Positions 41,737 to 51,338 of a DNA stretch of 64,000 nt are shown here, piece by piece. This DNA is from JAABQG01 sp963726365. Its GTDB lineage: Bacteria; Pseudomonadota; Gammaproteobacteria; Burkholderiales; Burkholderiaceae_C. Below the pieces are notes generated by a model. That model ran no database searches. It was not told the DNA's origin and saw nothing but the letters and a program-made list of their open reading frames with translations. The translations under genes and the position numbers were made by a program. Numbering within the stretch: the first letter of the stretch is position 1; the number at the start of each line of letters is the position of its first letter. The stretch covers positions 62,001 through 126,000 of the forward strand of contig CAVSCI010000008.1 of NCBI GenBank assembly GCA_963726365.1, read 5' to 3'.

Positions 41737-42544
41737 ATGGCCCGGCGCGACTTCACCGGCAAGGTCATCCTGGTCACCGGCGCGGCCGGCGGGTTGGGTG
41801 CCGCGCTGTGTCGCCGTTTTGCGGCCGAGGGCGCGCGCATCGCCGCGATGGATCTGGATCGCGAGCGGCTGACGCACGCTCGTGGCCAACCTGCCCGCCG
41901 GCACGCTGGCCATCGCTGGCAACATCGCCGACCCTGCCGCATGCCAGGCCGCCGTCGACCAGACCGTGGCGCACTTTGGCGCGCTCGACGGCCTCGTCAA
42001 CAACGCCGGCATCTCGCACCGCAGCTTGCTGCAGCACACTGACCCCGCCGTGATCCGCCGCGTCATGGAAGTCAACTTCTTCGGCGCGATGCAGATGACC
42101 CACGCCGCCCTGCCGCACCTGATCGAGACCCATGGCGTGGTGGCGGCGATTTCCAGCGTGGCTGGCTACGCGCCGCTGCTGGGGCGTACCGGCTATTCGG
42201 CCAGCAAGCATGCGCTGCACGGCTTCTTCGAAACCCTGCGCACGGAGGTCGAGGACCTCGGCGTGGGCGTCACGCTGGTCTGCCCTTCGTTCATCGCCAC
42301 CGGCATCGGTGGCGCGGCGCTGGGCGGCCAGGGCGGCTCGGCCACCTCCGCGCGCATCACGGCCGGGGGCGAGTCCAGCCCCGATGACATCGCGCAGCGA
42401 GTGGTCGGAGCCCTTGCGCAGGGCCAGAGCCTGCTGCTGCCCGACCGCACCTCGCGCCTGGCGTGGTGGGTCCGCAAGTTCGCCCCGGGCTTCTACGCCC
42501 GCACCATGAAGCGCCGCGTCAGCGGTGAATTCCTGACCCCTTGA
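41737..42544 (+). CDS. SDR family oxidoreductase, one frameshift
   Basis: A classical short-chain dehydrogenase with TGAAGGLGAA near the start, NNAGISHR, a Ser in SSVAGYAPLL and YSASKHAL (Tyr-x3-Lys). The frame changes near 41880: removing one base turns RLTHARGQ into RLTHLVANLPAGTL. Repaired, it has about 269 residues, the normal length for this family. The C-terminal stretch ending TMKRRVSGEF is typical of SDRs of this type. It abuts the preceding epimerase-type gene, so the two enzymes are probably coupled. Confidence 0.82.
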
Positions 42545-42558
42545 GAGGAGACACGACC

Positions 42559-44335
42559 ATGAAATCACCCTTTTTCGCGCTGGCCGCCCTGTTCGCCGTC
42601 AGTGCCTTCGCCGTGCCCGTCAGCGTCAAGGACCCGGGCGGCAAGCCGCTGGCCACCGTCATGGTGAGCCGCCTGCCCGTCAAGCCCGGCTGCCGTGGAC
42701 AAATCCGACAACGGCTACTCCAGCCAGCGGCAAGCCGCAGCAGGCCTTCTTCGAGCTGGCGCGCTTCACCGATGCTGCCGGCGCCACCGACATTCCGCCG
42801 GCCGAGCACCCCTGGCAAGATCCGCCTGCGCAAGCCCGGCTACAAGGATCTCACGGTGGCCGCCAGCGCGGTGGACAAGCCCCTGGTCATGACGCCCGAA
42901 ACCGACGTCGCGGCGCTGGCCGCGCAGCAGCCGGCCAACGCCTGGTCGTCCACCATCGACTTTGGCGACGCCGGACCTGAAGAAGGAGTTCATGCTCCAG
43001 TGCAACTTCTGCCACCAGCAGGGCGAAGTGCTGCTGCGCCGGGACCGGACCGCCGAGGAGTGGAACGTGGCGATCAAGCGCATGGTCCGCTATGGCGCGC
43101 GCCTGTCCAGCGAAGGCCAGGAGAAGATCCCGGCGTTGCTGGAGGCGCACTGGAAGAAGATCGCGCCAACCCATCGCTGGTGCCCCAGGGCACGCCCTGG
43201 TCGCCCGACGCTGGCGGGCACGACGATCCGCGAGATGCCCATCGGCGACGCGATGTCGCAGATGCACGACCTGCTGCTGCCACAGCAACGGCCTGATCTA
43301 CGTCGGCGACAACCTGCAGGACCGGATCTATGAAGATCGACCCGGCCACCGGCAAATACACCGTCTACAAGATCCCGCCGCAGCCGGGCGAGAAACTGGG
43401 CGGCCTGCTGGCCGGGCGCCTGCATGATTTCCCCAAGCACGAGACCTACCAGGGCATCCATTCGCTGGCCGAGTCGCCGAAGGACCGGCACATCTTCATC
43501 ACCCCGTCGTACCAGCGCCGGCTGATCGAGTTCGACCCGGTCACCAAGGCCTTCCGCTTGCACGAGATGGACGGCGGCTTCTATCCGCATACAATCCGCT
43601 TCGACGCCAAGGACCGTGCTGGTTCACGCTGGCGCTGTCCAACCAGGTCGGCATGTTCGATCGCGCCAACCCAGAAGTTCACGCTCTACGACCTGCCGTT
43701 TCGCACGTTCATGGAAAAGGTCACGGTCAAGCTGACGCCCTTCATCTTCAAGCTGCTCGGCTGGGGCATCCCGGTGGCCAACTATGTCAAGGTCGACAAG
43801 GTCTCCACCGGCGTGCCGCTGCCCTACGGCATCGACATCACGCCCGACGGCAAGGCCTGGGTGGCCCGCATGCACACCGACGAGCTCGCCTCGGTGGACC
43901 CCGCCACCGGCGTGGTGACCATGATCAAGACGCCGTTCAGGGCGCCTCGCCGCCTCAGGTCGGACCGCGACGGCAACCTGTGGATCGTGGCTTTCAACGA
44001 ATCGAAGATCGCCCGCTATGCGCCGAAGACCGGGCAGTTCACGCTGTTCGATCTGCCGGTCTCGCCCAAGGGCAGCGACACGCCCTACTCGCTCAACGTG
44101 GACCGCGAGCGCCACCAGGTGTGGGTCAACGGCACCAACTCGGATTCGGTCTACCGCTATGACATCGCCACGCAGGCGTGGACGCATGTTCCCGATGCAG
44201 CGCCGCGTGACCTTCACCCGCGACGTGGAGATCTCGCCAAAAGGCAAGGCCTACGTGAGCAGCGCTTCGTTCCCGAGCTGGCACATCGAGGATGCGCAGC
44301 CGACGCTGATCGAGATCACCCCGCGGTCAACGACG
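42559..44335 (+). pseudogene. Exported beta-propeller (virginiamycin B lyase-like) protein with CxxCH motif, frame broken many times
   Basis: It begins with a signal peptide (MKSPFFALAALFAVSAFA). A carboxypeptidase-regulatory-like domain follows (VSVKDPGGKPLATVMVSRL), then a segment with CNFCH, a c-type heme motif, and then a six-bladed propeller with repeated ...DP.TGKYTVYKIP...PKDRHIFITPS..., ..DI.PDGKAWVAR.H.DE and ...SKIARYAPKTGQFTLFDLP units, as in streptogramin/Vgb lyases. About a dozen frameshifts occur (for example near 42692, 42800, 42970, 43205, 43285, 43330 and 44190), nearly all one-base insertions. The end is uncertain: no stop separates it from the MFS gene in the final frame. 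It is a likely periplasmic electron-carrying or lyase-like protein. Confidence 0.55.
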
Positions 44336-44344
44336 CTCACCCCC

Positions 44345-45522
44345 ATGCCCGCCTTCTACCTGTCTTCCCTGCTGGCCTTCACCGGCGGGCACATGGTCAA
44401 CTACACCGTCATCCTGTACCTGCAGGAGAAGGTCGGCTCCGATCTGCTGTCGGGCATCGGCTTCGGGCTGTCGTTCGGCACCTCCATCATTTTTGGCTGG
44501 TTTGCCGGCGTGCTGTGCGACCGCATCTCGCCCGACGCGGGTGATTCACGCGGCGCAGGCGCTGTTCATCCTGTGCCTGGCCGGCCTGTGGTGGACCGAC
44601 GCCGGCGCCAGCGACGCCACGCGCGTGGGCTGGACGCTGTTCTCCGCCTTCCTGGGCGGCCTGGCCTGGTCCTTCGTCGGCCCGGCCCGGCTGGCCACGC
44701 TGGGCCAGATCGCGCCGCCCGACAAGCTCAAGCCCGCCACCATCATCTTCAACCTGCAGGTGCTGCTGGGCTTCGGCCTGGCGCCGGTGGTGATCGGCCT
44801 GGTGCGCAGCCGCTATGGCTGGCCCGCCGTGTTTGCCACGGGCATGGGCTTCTTCGTGGCCGCCTCGCTGATGCTGCTGGGCACACGCACGCGCGGCAGC
44901 GACCGGCCCGGCCAGGGCGTGTTCACCGAGATCGGCGAAGGCTTCTCGGCCGTCAAGGCCAACCCGCTGCTGCTGCAGCTGATCCTGGCGGCCATCATGG
45001 CCTATGCGATGACCGGCCCGATGCAGATCCTGCTGCCCAAGCTGGCGCGCGAGGTGCTGGGCCTGTCGGAGCTTCAGCGCGGCGGCTACCTGGGGCTGAT
45101 GGCGCTGACGCTGATCCTGGGCGGGGTCTCGGCGCTGCTGCTGGGCAAGTACCTGCACCATGGCCTTGCCATCTTCGTCGGCACGATGACGGCCAGCCTG
45201 CTTGTTTGCGTCGCTGAGCCATTGGACCAGCGCTGCTGTTTCGGCGACGGCCCTGGGCGCCATGGGCCTGCTCGGCGGCATGGTGATCAGCTTCATCATC
45301 GCCGGCATCCAGGGCCAGGCCCCCGAGGCCCTGCGCGGGCGCATCATGAGCATCTACTCGATCATCTCGCAGGTGGTGCCGGCGGCATCCGGCGTGGCGG
45401 CGGGCGCCTTGGTGCGCTCGACCGGCGTCACCCAGGCGATCCTCTACGCCGGGGTGGGCCTGGCAAGCCTCGCCCTGCTGGGTGCAGCGCTGATGCCGAA
45501 GCTGCGGCGCGTGGCCCGTTGA
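44345..45522 (+). CDS. MFS transporter, two frameshifts
   Basis: A 12-helix major facilitator: MPAFYLSSLLAFTGGHMVNYTVILYL, then after a shift near 44535 RVIHAAQALFILCLAGLWW and GGLAWSFVGPARLATLGQIAPPDKLKPATIIFN, and after a shift near 45205 ASLSHWTSAAVSATALGAMGLLGG. Both shifts are undone by removing one base. About 390 residues result. It could import or export the substrate of the surrounding genes. The ATG at 44345 is inferred; in the raw frame it is fused to the propeller protein. The stop lies at the head of a dispersed repeat. Confidence 0.75.
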
Positions 45523-45590
45523 TAATCCTTTTTTGATAGCAGATAAAGACCATTTCACGCTGGGTTAGTGCCATTTCTTTCATGAAATTG
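45521..45590 (+). repeat. Dispersed ~65-bp repeat, copy 5
   Basis: The head is degenerate (GATAAT...GATAGC); core ACGCTGGG is at 45557-45564; the tail is GTGCCATTTCTTTCATGAAATT. It starts at the stop codon of the MFS gene and lies in the gap before the FAD oxidase. It aligns with copy 3 over core and tail. Confidence 0.6.
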
Positions 45591-45671
45591 GAATTGCGGA
45601 CCTGTTGCGGCGTCGCGCAGGCGCGCAGGGCGCCGGATCCAGCCGCCCAACTTTGACCATGGGACCCTGAC

Positions 45672-47373
45672 ATGCCAGACACACTCTCCCGCCGCCCCCA
45701 GCGCCGCTTCTGGGGCTGGGGCCTGGCCGACGCCGCGCTCGATGCGCGCGAGCAGGCGAACCTGCGCTTCATGCTCGACCAGCTCGGTGCCGTTCAGGGC
45801 GAGCGGGCCGCCGCCGAAGGTCGAGGATTTCGCACTGCGCAAGCCGCGGATCGCCCCGCCGGCGGCACTGGCAGCGATGTTCTCCGACCGGCCGCTGGAC
45901 CGGCTCAACCACAGTTACGGCAAGAGCTACGCCGACCTGGCGCGCATGTGGTTACGCGACGTGCCCGAGCCGCCGGACTGGGTGGCCTATCCGGACGACG
46001 AGCAGGCCATCGTGGACCTGCTGGACTGGGCCGCGCGCTGCAACGTCGCGGTGGTGCCCTATGGCGGCGGCAGCAGCGTGTGCGGCGGCGTCGAGCCGGC
46101 CGTCGGCGGCAGTTACGCCGGCACGGTCTCGCTGGACATGGAACGCCTGGGCCGCGTGCTGGAAGTCGACCGCACCAGCCGCGCCGCACGCATCCAGGCC
46201 GGCGCGCTGGGGCCGGAGCTCGAAGCGCAGCTCAAGCCGCACGGCCTGACACTGCGGCACTTCCCGCAGAGCTTCGAGTTCTCGACGCTCGGCGGCTGGA
46301 TCGCCACCCGCGCCGGCGGCCACTACGCGATGCAGCACACCCACATCGACGACTTCGTGGAAAACACCCGCATGGTCACCCCCGCCGGCGTGATGCAGAC
46401 GCGCCGCCTGCCCGGCTCCGGGGCCGGCCCCGCGCCGGACCGGCTGGTGCTGGGCTCGGAGGGCACGCTGGGCGTGATCACCGAGGCCTGGGTGCGCCTG
46501 CAGGACGCGCCGCGCTTTCGCGCCTCGGCGTCGGTGCGCTTCGACGACTACTTCAAGGGCGTGGCCTGCGTGCGCGCGCTGGCGCAGTCGGGCCTGAACC
46601 CGGCCAACTGCCGCCTGCTGGACCCGCTGGAGACGGTGTTCTCCGGCGTCGGTGACGGCAGCCAGCCGATCCTGGTGCTCGGCTTCGAGTCGGCCGACCA
46701 CCCGCTGCAGCCCTGGATGGCGCGCGCGCTGGAACTGGTGCGCGACCACGGCGGCCAGTTCGACGCCGAGGCCGTGGCGCGCTCGATGGCGCCCGAAGGC
46801 GCGGATGTCCGCGCACGGTGCGCAGGCCCACCGCACCGGCGCCGCCGGCGCCTGGCGCGACGCCTTCCTGCGCATGCCCTACTGGCGCGATCCGGCCGTG
46901 GGCCTGGGCGTGATCATGGACACCTTCGAGACCGCGGTGACCTGGGACCGCTTCGACGCCTTCTACACCGCCGTCAAGGCCGATGTCTCTGCCGCCATCG
47001 AGCGCGCCACCGGCAACGAGGCGCTTGCTGTCCTGCCGCTTCACGCACGTCTATCCGGACGGCCCGGCGCCCTACTTCACCCTCGCCGTCAATGGCGCAG
47101 CCGATGGCAGCGTCGCCAGCGCGCTGGCCGCCTGGCGCGACATCAAGGCCGCCGCCAACGAGGCCGTGATCACGCCACGGCGGCACCATCACCCACCACC
47201 ACGCCGTGGGGCGCGACCACCGCAGCGGCTACGAGCGCGAGGCCGACCCGCTGTTTCGCCGCATGCTCGCCGCCGCCAAGCACGAGGTCGATCCAGGGGC
47301 CGTGCTCAATCCGGGCGTGCTTTTCGACCCGCTGGGCCACTCGATAGGCATCACCGGGTCACTGGCGGGGTAA
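45672..47373 (+). pseudogene. FAD-linked oxidase, alkyldihydroxyacetonephosphate synthase-like, four frameshifts
   Basis: The recovered protein has the FAD-binding PCMH type: VVPYGGGSSVCGGV, GALGPELEAQLKPHGLTLRHFPQSFEFSTLGGWIATRAGGHYAMQHTHI, GSEGTLGVITEAW, and C-terminally RFTHVYPDGPAPYFTLA and GGTITHHHAVGRDH with GAVLNPGVLF. The HHHAVGRDH run is the AGPS signature. Frames shift near 45820, 46805, 47030 and 47175, all repaired by removing one base. Family members include ether-lipid synthase and several 2-hydroxyacid oxidases; no glycerolipid context is seen, so an oxidase of an alpha-hydroxy acid is equally possible. The stop is TAA at 47371. Confidence 0.7.
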
Positions 47374-47493
47374 CGTTTGCAAGGTCCCCGCCCTTTGTCG
47401 CTTCGCCCGGCCGGCAAGCCTCCCTAATTCCCGACCTGCCCGGGTCCTATCATTGGCACTGGCCTGTTCAAACGAATCCCAAGGAGTTTCGCC

Positions 47494-47967
47494 ATGTCTG
47501 TCACCGTCCACCTCAACCTGGGCTACGAGTTCGAAGTCAAAGCCAAGGCCGCCGATGTGTTTGCCGTGCTGGCGGACGTCCCGCTGTCGGCCAGCCATTT
47601 TCCCAAGGTGCACAAACTGACCGACCTGGGCGGCGGGGCTTTCAAGTGGGAGATGGAAAAGGTGGGCACCGAACACGTGAACATCCAGACCATCTACGCC
47701 AGCACCTACGTGAGCAATGCGGCCAAGGGTACGGTGGACTGGACGCCGGTCGAAGGCATCGGCAACGCGCTGGTGAGCGGGCACTGGAAAATCAAGGACA
47801 AGAAGAAGTCCACGTTCATTGCGTTGGAGATCACGGCCGAGGTCCACGTGCCGTTGCCGCACCTGATGCATGCGATCGTTGAGCCGGTGATCGAGCACGA
47901 GTTCACCCACCTGGTCGAAAAATACATCGACAACCTGATCGTGCGGTTTGGCGGCGAGGTCGCGTGA
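47494..47967 (+). CDS. SRPBCC (START/PYR-like) family protein
   Basis: A 157-residue SRPBCC protein: an N-terminal strand (SVTVHLNLGYEFEVKAKAADVFAVLADV) with the conserved hydrophobic turn, the FKWEMEKVG strand in the middle and the long C-terminal helix (HLMHAIVEPVIEHEFTHLVEKYIDNLI). Such domains hold a hydrophobic ligand, and some catalyse cyclisation or hydration. No signal peptide. ATG 47494 follows AAGGAG. It lies about 120 bp after the AGPS-like gene, without obvious terminator, and may belong to that cluster. Confidence 0.8.
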   Translation: MSVTVHLNLGYEFEVKAKAADVFAVLADVPLSASHFPKVHKLTDLGGGAFKWEMEKVGTEHVNIQTIYASTYVSNAAKGTVDWTPVEGIGNALVSGHWKIKDKKKSTFIALEITAEVHVPLPHLMHAIVEPVIEHEFTHLVEKYIDNLIVRFGGEVA

Positions 47968-48107
47968 AAGTTATCCCTGCATGCACTGGACAAACTTGTG
48001 GATAAACCCCGGCACAGTCTGTATCGCGGTGGCAAGTGCCTGATTTCAAAGGGATTTCGTTCAGCCGCCCATTTTTCAGGCAGCTGCGCAGCCAGCCCCT
48101 CTTTCGC

Positions 48108-48731
48108 ATGACCCACTCCTGGTACGAACGCCACATCCTGCCTTGGGCGCTGGACTTTGCCTGCGGCCTGCGCACAGTCGGCCGCCAGCGCCAGAAGGTC
48201 GTGCCGCTGGCGCACGGGCGCGTGCTGGAGGTGGGCATCGGCACGGGGCTGAACATGCCGTATTACGACAAGGCCCGCGTGAGCCGGATCACCGGACTGG
48301 ACCCGGCGATGGAACTGCACCCGTGGGCACTGCGGCGCATCGCGGCGGCAGGCCTGCCGGTGGAACTCGTGGGCCTGTCCGCCGAGCAGATTCCCCGGCC
48401 TGACGCGAGCTTCGACACCGTGGTGGTGACCTACGCCCTGTGCACCATTCCCGACCCGGTCGCCGCGCTGCGCGAGATGCGCCGCGTGCTGGTGCCGGGC
48501 GGTGCCTTGCTTTTCTGTGAACACGGGCGCGCGCCCGATGCCGACGTGGCCCGCTGGCAGGACCGGCTGCAGCCGCTGTGGGGGCGCTTCGCCGGCGGTT
48601 GCCACCTGAACCGCGACATCCCGGCCCTGCTCGACGCGGCCGGCTTCGCCTGCCCCACCTTGCAAACACGCTACCTCAGCGGCCCACGCGTGATGACGTT
48701 CAACTACTGGGGCGAGGCCCGGGCAGCGTAA
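48108..48731 (+). CDS. Class I SAM-dependent methyltransferase
   Basis: A 207-residue methyltransferase. Motif I is VLEVGIGTGLNM, the acidic residue that binds the ribose is in GLDPAMEL, motif IV region is FDTVVVTYALCTIPDP and post-motif VLVPGGALLFCEHGR. It begins MTHSWYERHILPWALDFACG, as in a small group near phospholipid/arsenite-type methyltransferases, so I prefer ATG 48108 to GTG 48036. The substrate is unknown. Its 3' end overlaps the RbgA-like GTPase gene by about 30 bp. Confidence 0.82.
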   Translation: MTHSWYERHILPWALDFACGLRTVGRQRQKVVPLAHGRVLEVGIGTGLNMPYYDKARVSRITGLDPAMELHPWALRRIAAAGLPVELVGLSAEQIPRPDASFDTVVVTYALCTIPDPVAALREMRRVLVPGGALLFCEHGRAPDADVARWQDRLQPLWGRFAGGCHLNRDIPALLDAAGFACPTLQTRYLSGPRVMTFNYWGEARAA

Positions 48732-49660
48732 CGTCCTGGCGCTGACCCTTGCGCTCGCGCGTGCGGGCCTCCTTCTTCGCGGCGCGCTCCATCTCCGCCT
48801 TCTGCGCGTCGGCCACCCACCGCGCAAACTCCTCCGGCGTCTCCAGCGTGATGCGGCCCAGCGTGGCGCTGCGAAACTCGTGCATCACGATCTCGGCCGC
48901 CTTCTGCAGGTTGACGCGCCCACGCCCGAGCAGCGCGCCGCGCTGGCGGCCGACCTCGGCCAGCAGGTCTTCGTCGGTCATGGCGGGCACGTCCTTGAGC
49001 TTGAAGCGCGCCTCCAGCAGCCCAGGGTAGTGGCGCTTGAGCACCGCCAGCAGTTCCAGTGCGACGGCCTCGTCGTCGTAGGCGTTGCGGCCGATGGCGC
49101 CACTGGCGGCCAGGTGGTAGCCGCTCTGGTCCACCGCGATGCGCGGCCACAGCATGCCGGGCGTGTCGTACAGGTAGAAGTCGTCGGCCAAAGTGATGCG
49201 CTGCTCCGCCTTGGTGATGCCGGCCTCGTCGCCGGTCTTGGCCGCCTTGCGGCCCGTCAAGGTATTGATCAGGGTCGACTTTCCCACGTTGGGCACGCCG
49301 CAGATCAGCACACGCATGGGTTTGGCCAGACCACCGCGCTTTGGGCGCCAGCAAGTGGCAGGCGTCGATCAGCGCGCGGGCCGGCGTGGTCATGCTGGCG
49401 TCCAGCCCGATGGCACGGGTGTCGGGCAGGCTGTTGTAGTGCGCAAGCCAGAGCGCGGTGCGTTCGGGGTCGGCCACGTCCTGCTTGTTCAGCACCTTGA
49501 GCGAGGGCCGTCCGGCGGTGAGTTCAGCCAGCAGCGGGTTGGCACTGGAGCCGGGCAGGCGTGCGTCGAGCAACTCGATCACCACATCGGTGTCCTTGAT
49601 GCGCTCGGTGATGGCTTTTTTGGTCAGGTGCATGTGACCGGGAAACCACTGGATGGCCAT
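48700..49660 (-). CDS. RbgA/YlqF-type circularly permuted GTPase, one frameshift
   Basis: MAIQWFPGHMHLTKKAI starts the protein. The G motifs come in permuted order: NKQD (G4) first, then GVPNVGKST (G1) and DTPG (G3), the hallmark of YlqF/RbgA ribosome-assembly GTPases. A C-terminal helical domain with YDDEAVALELLAVLKRHYPG follows. The frame changes near 49322: removing one base joins APKARG to LAKPMRVLICGVPNVGKST. About 319 residues result, the usual length. It helps mature the large ribosomal subunit. The ATG at 49660 has GAAAGA upstream. Confidence 0.85.
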
Positions 49661-49844
49661 CTGGGAGTCTTTCTTTCGGGGGCGGCTGCTTTGCAGCGCG
49701 AGGAACAGGATTGTGAACCAAGCCCGGTCCGAACCCGCCCACCAACGGCAAACCGGGTGTGCGCAGCCGCACGTTGCGCTGGATCAAGGCGTGACAGACT
49801 GCAAGGTCTACGCTGACACCATCATCGAACCAAGGAGAATTTCA

Positions 49845-50228
49845 ATGTCTCACTACCACGCTGTCGTCTGGATCGATCACAAGGAAGCCCATGTGATGCA
49901 CATCAACCCGGATGATGTGGAAAAGTCCATCGTTTACCCCGTCAAGCCACACCAGCACCTGCATTCCCACGCCGGCACGCTGGGCGATGGTCGCGCCCCG
50001 GAAGACCAGGCCTACTACCACCAGGTGGTCGAAGCCCTCGCCGGCGCAAAGGAAATACTGGTGGTCGGACCGGCGCAGGCCAAGCTGCAACTGATCAAGC
50101 ACATGCACGCGCATGACGCGGCCGTGGCCGACAAGGTCGTCGGCGTTGAAACCGTGGACCACCCGACGGACGCTCAGGTCGTGGCCTATGCGCGCACCTA
50201 TTTCCGCGCCAAGGACCAGATGCTGTAA
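49845..50228 (+). CDS. Translational machinery/host-attachment-like small protein
   Basis: A 127-residue protein starting MSHYHAVVWIDHKEAHVMHI. It has the His-rich HQHLHSHAGTLGDG stretch and the helix ...ILVVGPAQAKLQLIKHM..., which are seen in the eRF1-domain-like 'translational machinery' family of proteobacteria. The pattern suggests an RNA-binding or ribosome-related role (inference). ATG 49845 follows AAGGAG. It is a single gene between the divergent RbgA-like GTPase gene and a small membrane-protein gene. Confidence 0.75.
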   Translation: MSHYHAVVWIDHKEAHVMHINPDDVEKSIVYPVKPHQHLHSHAGTLGDGRAPEDQAYYHQVVEALAGAKEILVVGPAQAKLQLIKHMHAHDAAVADKVVGVETVDHPTDAQVVAYARTYFRAKDQML

Positions 50229-50273
50229 GGGGCACAATGGCGCCCAAACGCGCTTTTGCGCCGGATGGATGCC

Positions 50274-50537
50274 ATGCCCCCGAACACGCCCCCAAATGCC
50301 CACCCGGCCCGCCTGCGCGGTAGCCAAGCCGCGAAGGCCAACAGCGAGCTGCTGCAAAAGGGCCTCCTGCTCGCCTTCATCGGCTTGGCGGTGCTGATCG
50401 GCCCGGCTTTCATGGCGCCTTCGGGCCTGCGCGACATAGTGGCCTCGTCGGCGGTGGTGGGCTGGTTCGCGCTGGTGCTGGGCGGCGCGTTCGCCGTGCT
50501 GTATGCGCTGCGGCGCCGCGCGGCCACAAAGCAGTAG
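50274..50537 (+). CDS. Small two-helix membrane protein
   Basis: An 87-residue protein of unknown function. After a short polar Pro/Arg-rich start two hydrophobic segments follow (LLLAFIGLAVLIGPAFMA and VVGWFALVLGGAFAVLYAL), with a basic C-terminus. ATG 50274 (after GGATGG) or 50265 may be the start. It directly precedes repeat copy 6, which lies just after its stop. Confidence 0.55.
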   Translation: MPPNTPPNAHPARLRGSQAAKANSELLQKGLLLAFIGLAVLIGPAFMAPSGLRDIVASSAVVGWFALVLGGAFAVLYALRRRAATKQ

Positions 50538-50541
50538 AGAC

Positions 50542-50606
50542 GCTATGTTTTGGATAGCACATAAAGGCCATTCGACCTTGGGGAAAGCCTGATTTGATCC
50601 ATAAAT
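50542..50606 (+). repeat. Dispersed ~65-bp repeat, copy 6
   Basis: The head is GCTAT-gttttgg-ATAGC (perfect, 7-nt loop). The core is degenerate (GACCTTGGG) and the tail AGCCTGATTTGATCCATAAATT resembles that of the other copies. The TTG start of the next gene falls in the tail. Confidence 0.6.
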
Positions 50607-51283
50607 TACCCCCAGCGCCTGTTGTCGGTGTCGATTTGCCGTCAGGCGCCGCGCAGCACAGCCCTGCGGCAGAACGCAACCGGCAGCCCATCCTGCAGGT
50701 GTTGCAGCAGGTGCTGCCCGCCCAAGGCGTGGCGCTGGAAATCGCCAGCGGCACGGGACAGCACGCCGCGTGGTTCGCCGCAGGCCTGCCCGGCTGGACC
50801 TGGCAGCCCAGCGACGCGCAGGCCGATGCGTTTGCCTCGATCGGCACCTGGTGCGCGCAGGCTGGGGTCGCCAATGTCCGCGAGCCCGTGGTGCTGGACG
50901 TGCTGGCACCCCGCTGGCCTGCCAAGGGCACGGAATTCACCGAGCCCTTCGATGCCATTTTCTGCGCGAACATGCTGCATATCTCGCCGTGGGCGACCTG
51001 TGAGGCGCTGATGCAGGGTGCGGCGCGGCACCTGGCGCCGCAGGGCAAGTTGATCGTCTACGGCCCGTTCCTGGAGCGCGGCGTGCCGACCTCGCCCGGC
51101 AACCTGAGGTTTGACGCAAGCCTGCGCCAGCGCAACCCGGCCTGGGGCATTCGGGCGCTGGACGATGTGGCGCACCAGGCCACGCTGGCAGGCCTGTGCC
51201 TGCGTCAGCGAGTCGAAATGCCGGCAAACAACCTGCTGCTGGTATTTGCGCGCACTCCCGGGGTCCACCAGACAGAGTCCTGA
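50594..51283 (+). CDS. DUF938 family SAM-dependent methyltransferase-like protein
   Basis: A DUF938 protein of about 229 residues: SPAAERNRQPILQVLQQVLP, LEIASGTGQHAAWFAAGLPGWTWQPSD (SAM motif I), and FDAIFCANMLHISPW as in the family. Function unknown. The only clear start is the TTG at 50594, inside the tail of a dispersed repeat, although the family normally begins nearer to the AERN motif (about 30 residues on), so the true start may be further in. It is followed by the convergent DUF1631 gene. Confidence 0.78.
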   Translation: MIHKLPPAPVVGVDLPSGAAQHSPAAERNRQPILQVLQQVLPAQGVALEIASGTGQHAAWFAAGLPGWTWQPSDAQADAFASIGTWCAQAGVANVREPVVLDVLAPRWPAKGTEFTEPFDAIFCANMLHISPWATCEALMQGAARHLAPQGKLIVYGPFLERGVPTSPGNLRFDASLRQRNPAWGIRALDDVAHQATLAGLCLRQRVEMPANNLLLVFARTPGVHQTES

Positions 51284-51338
51284 CCGGCACGCGGGCGAGG
51301 ACTGGAACGGTTCACCCCGTTGGCCAGGGCGTCGCGTG

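Noticed and set aside
45672..47373. Assignment as ether-lipid synthase
   Set aside because: The AGPS signature is real, but no acyltransferase or glycerolipid genes are near, and the family includes other hydroxyacid oxidases.
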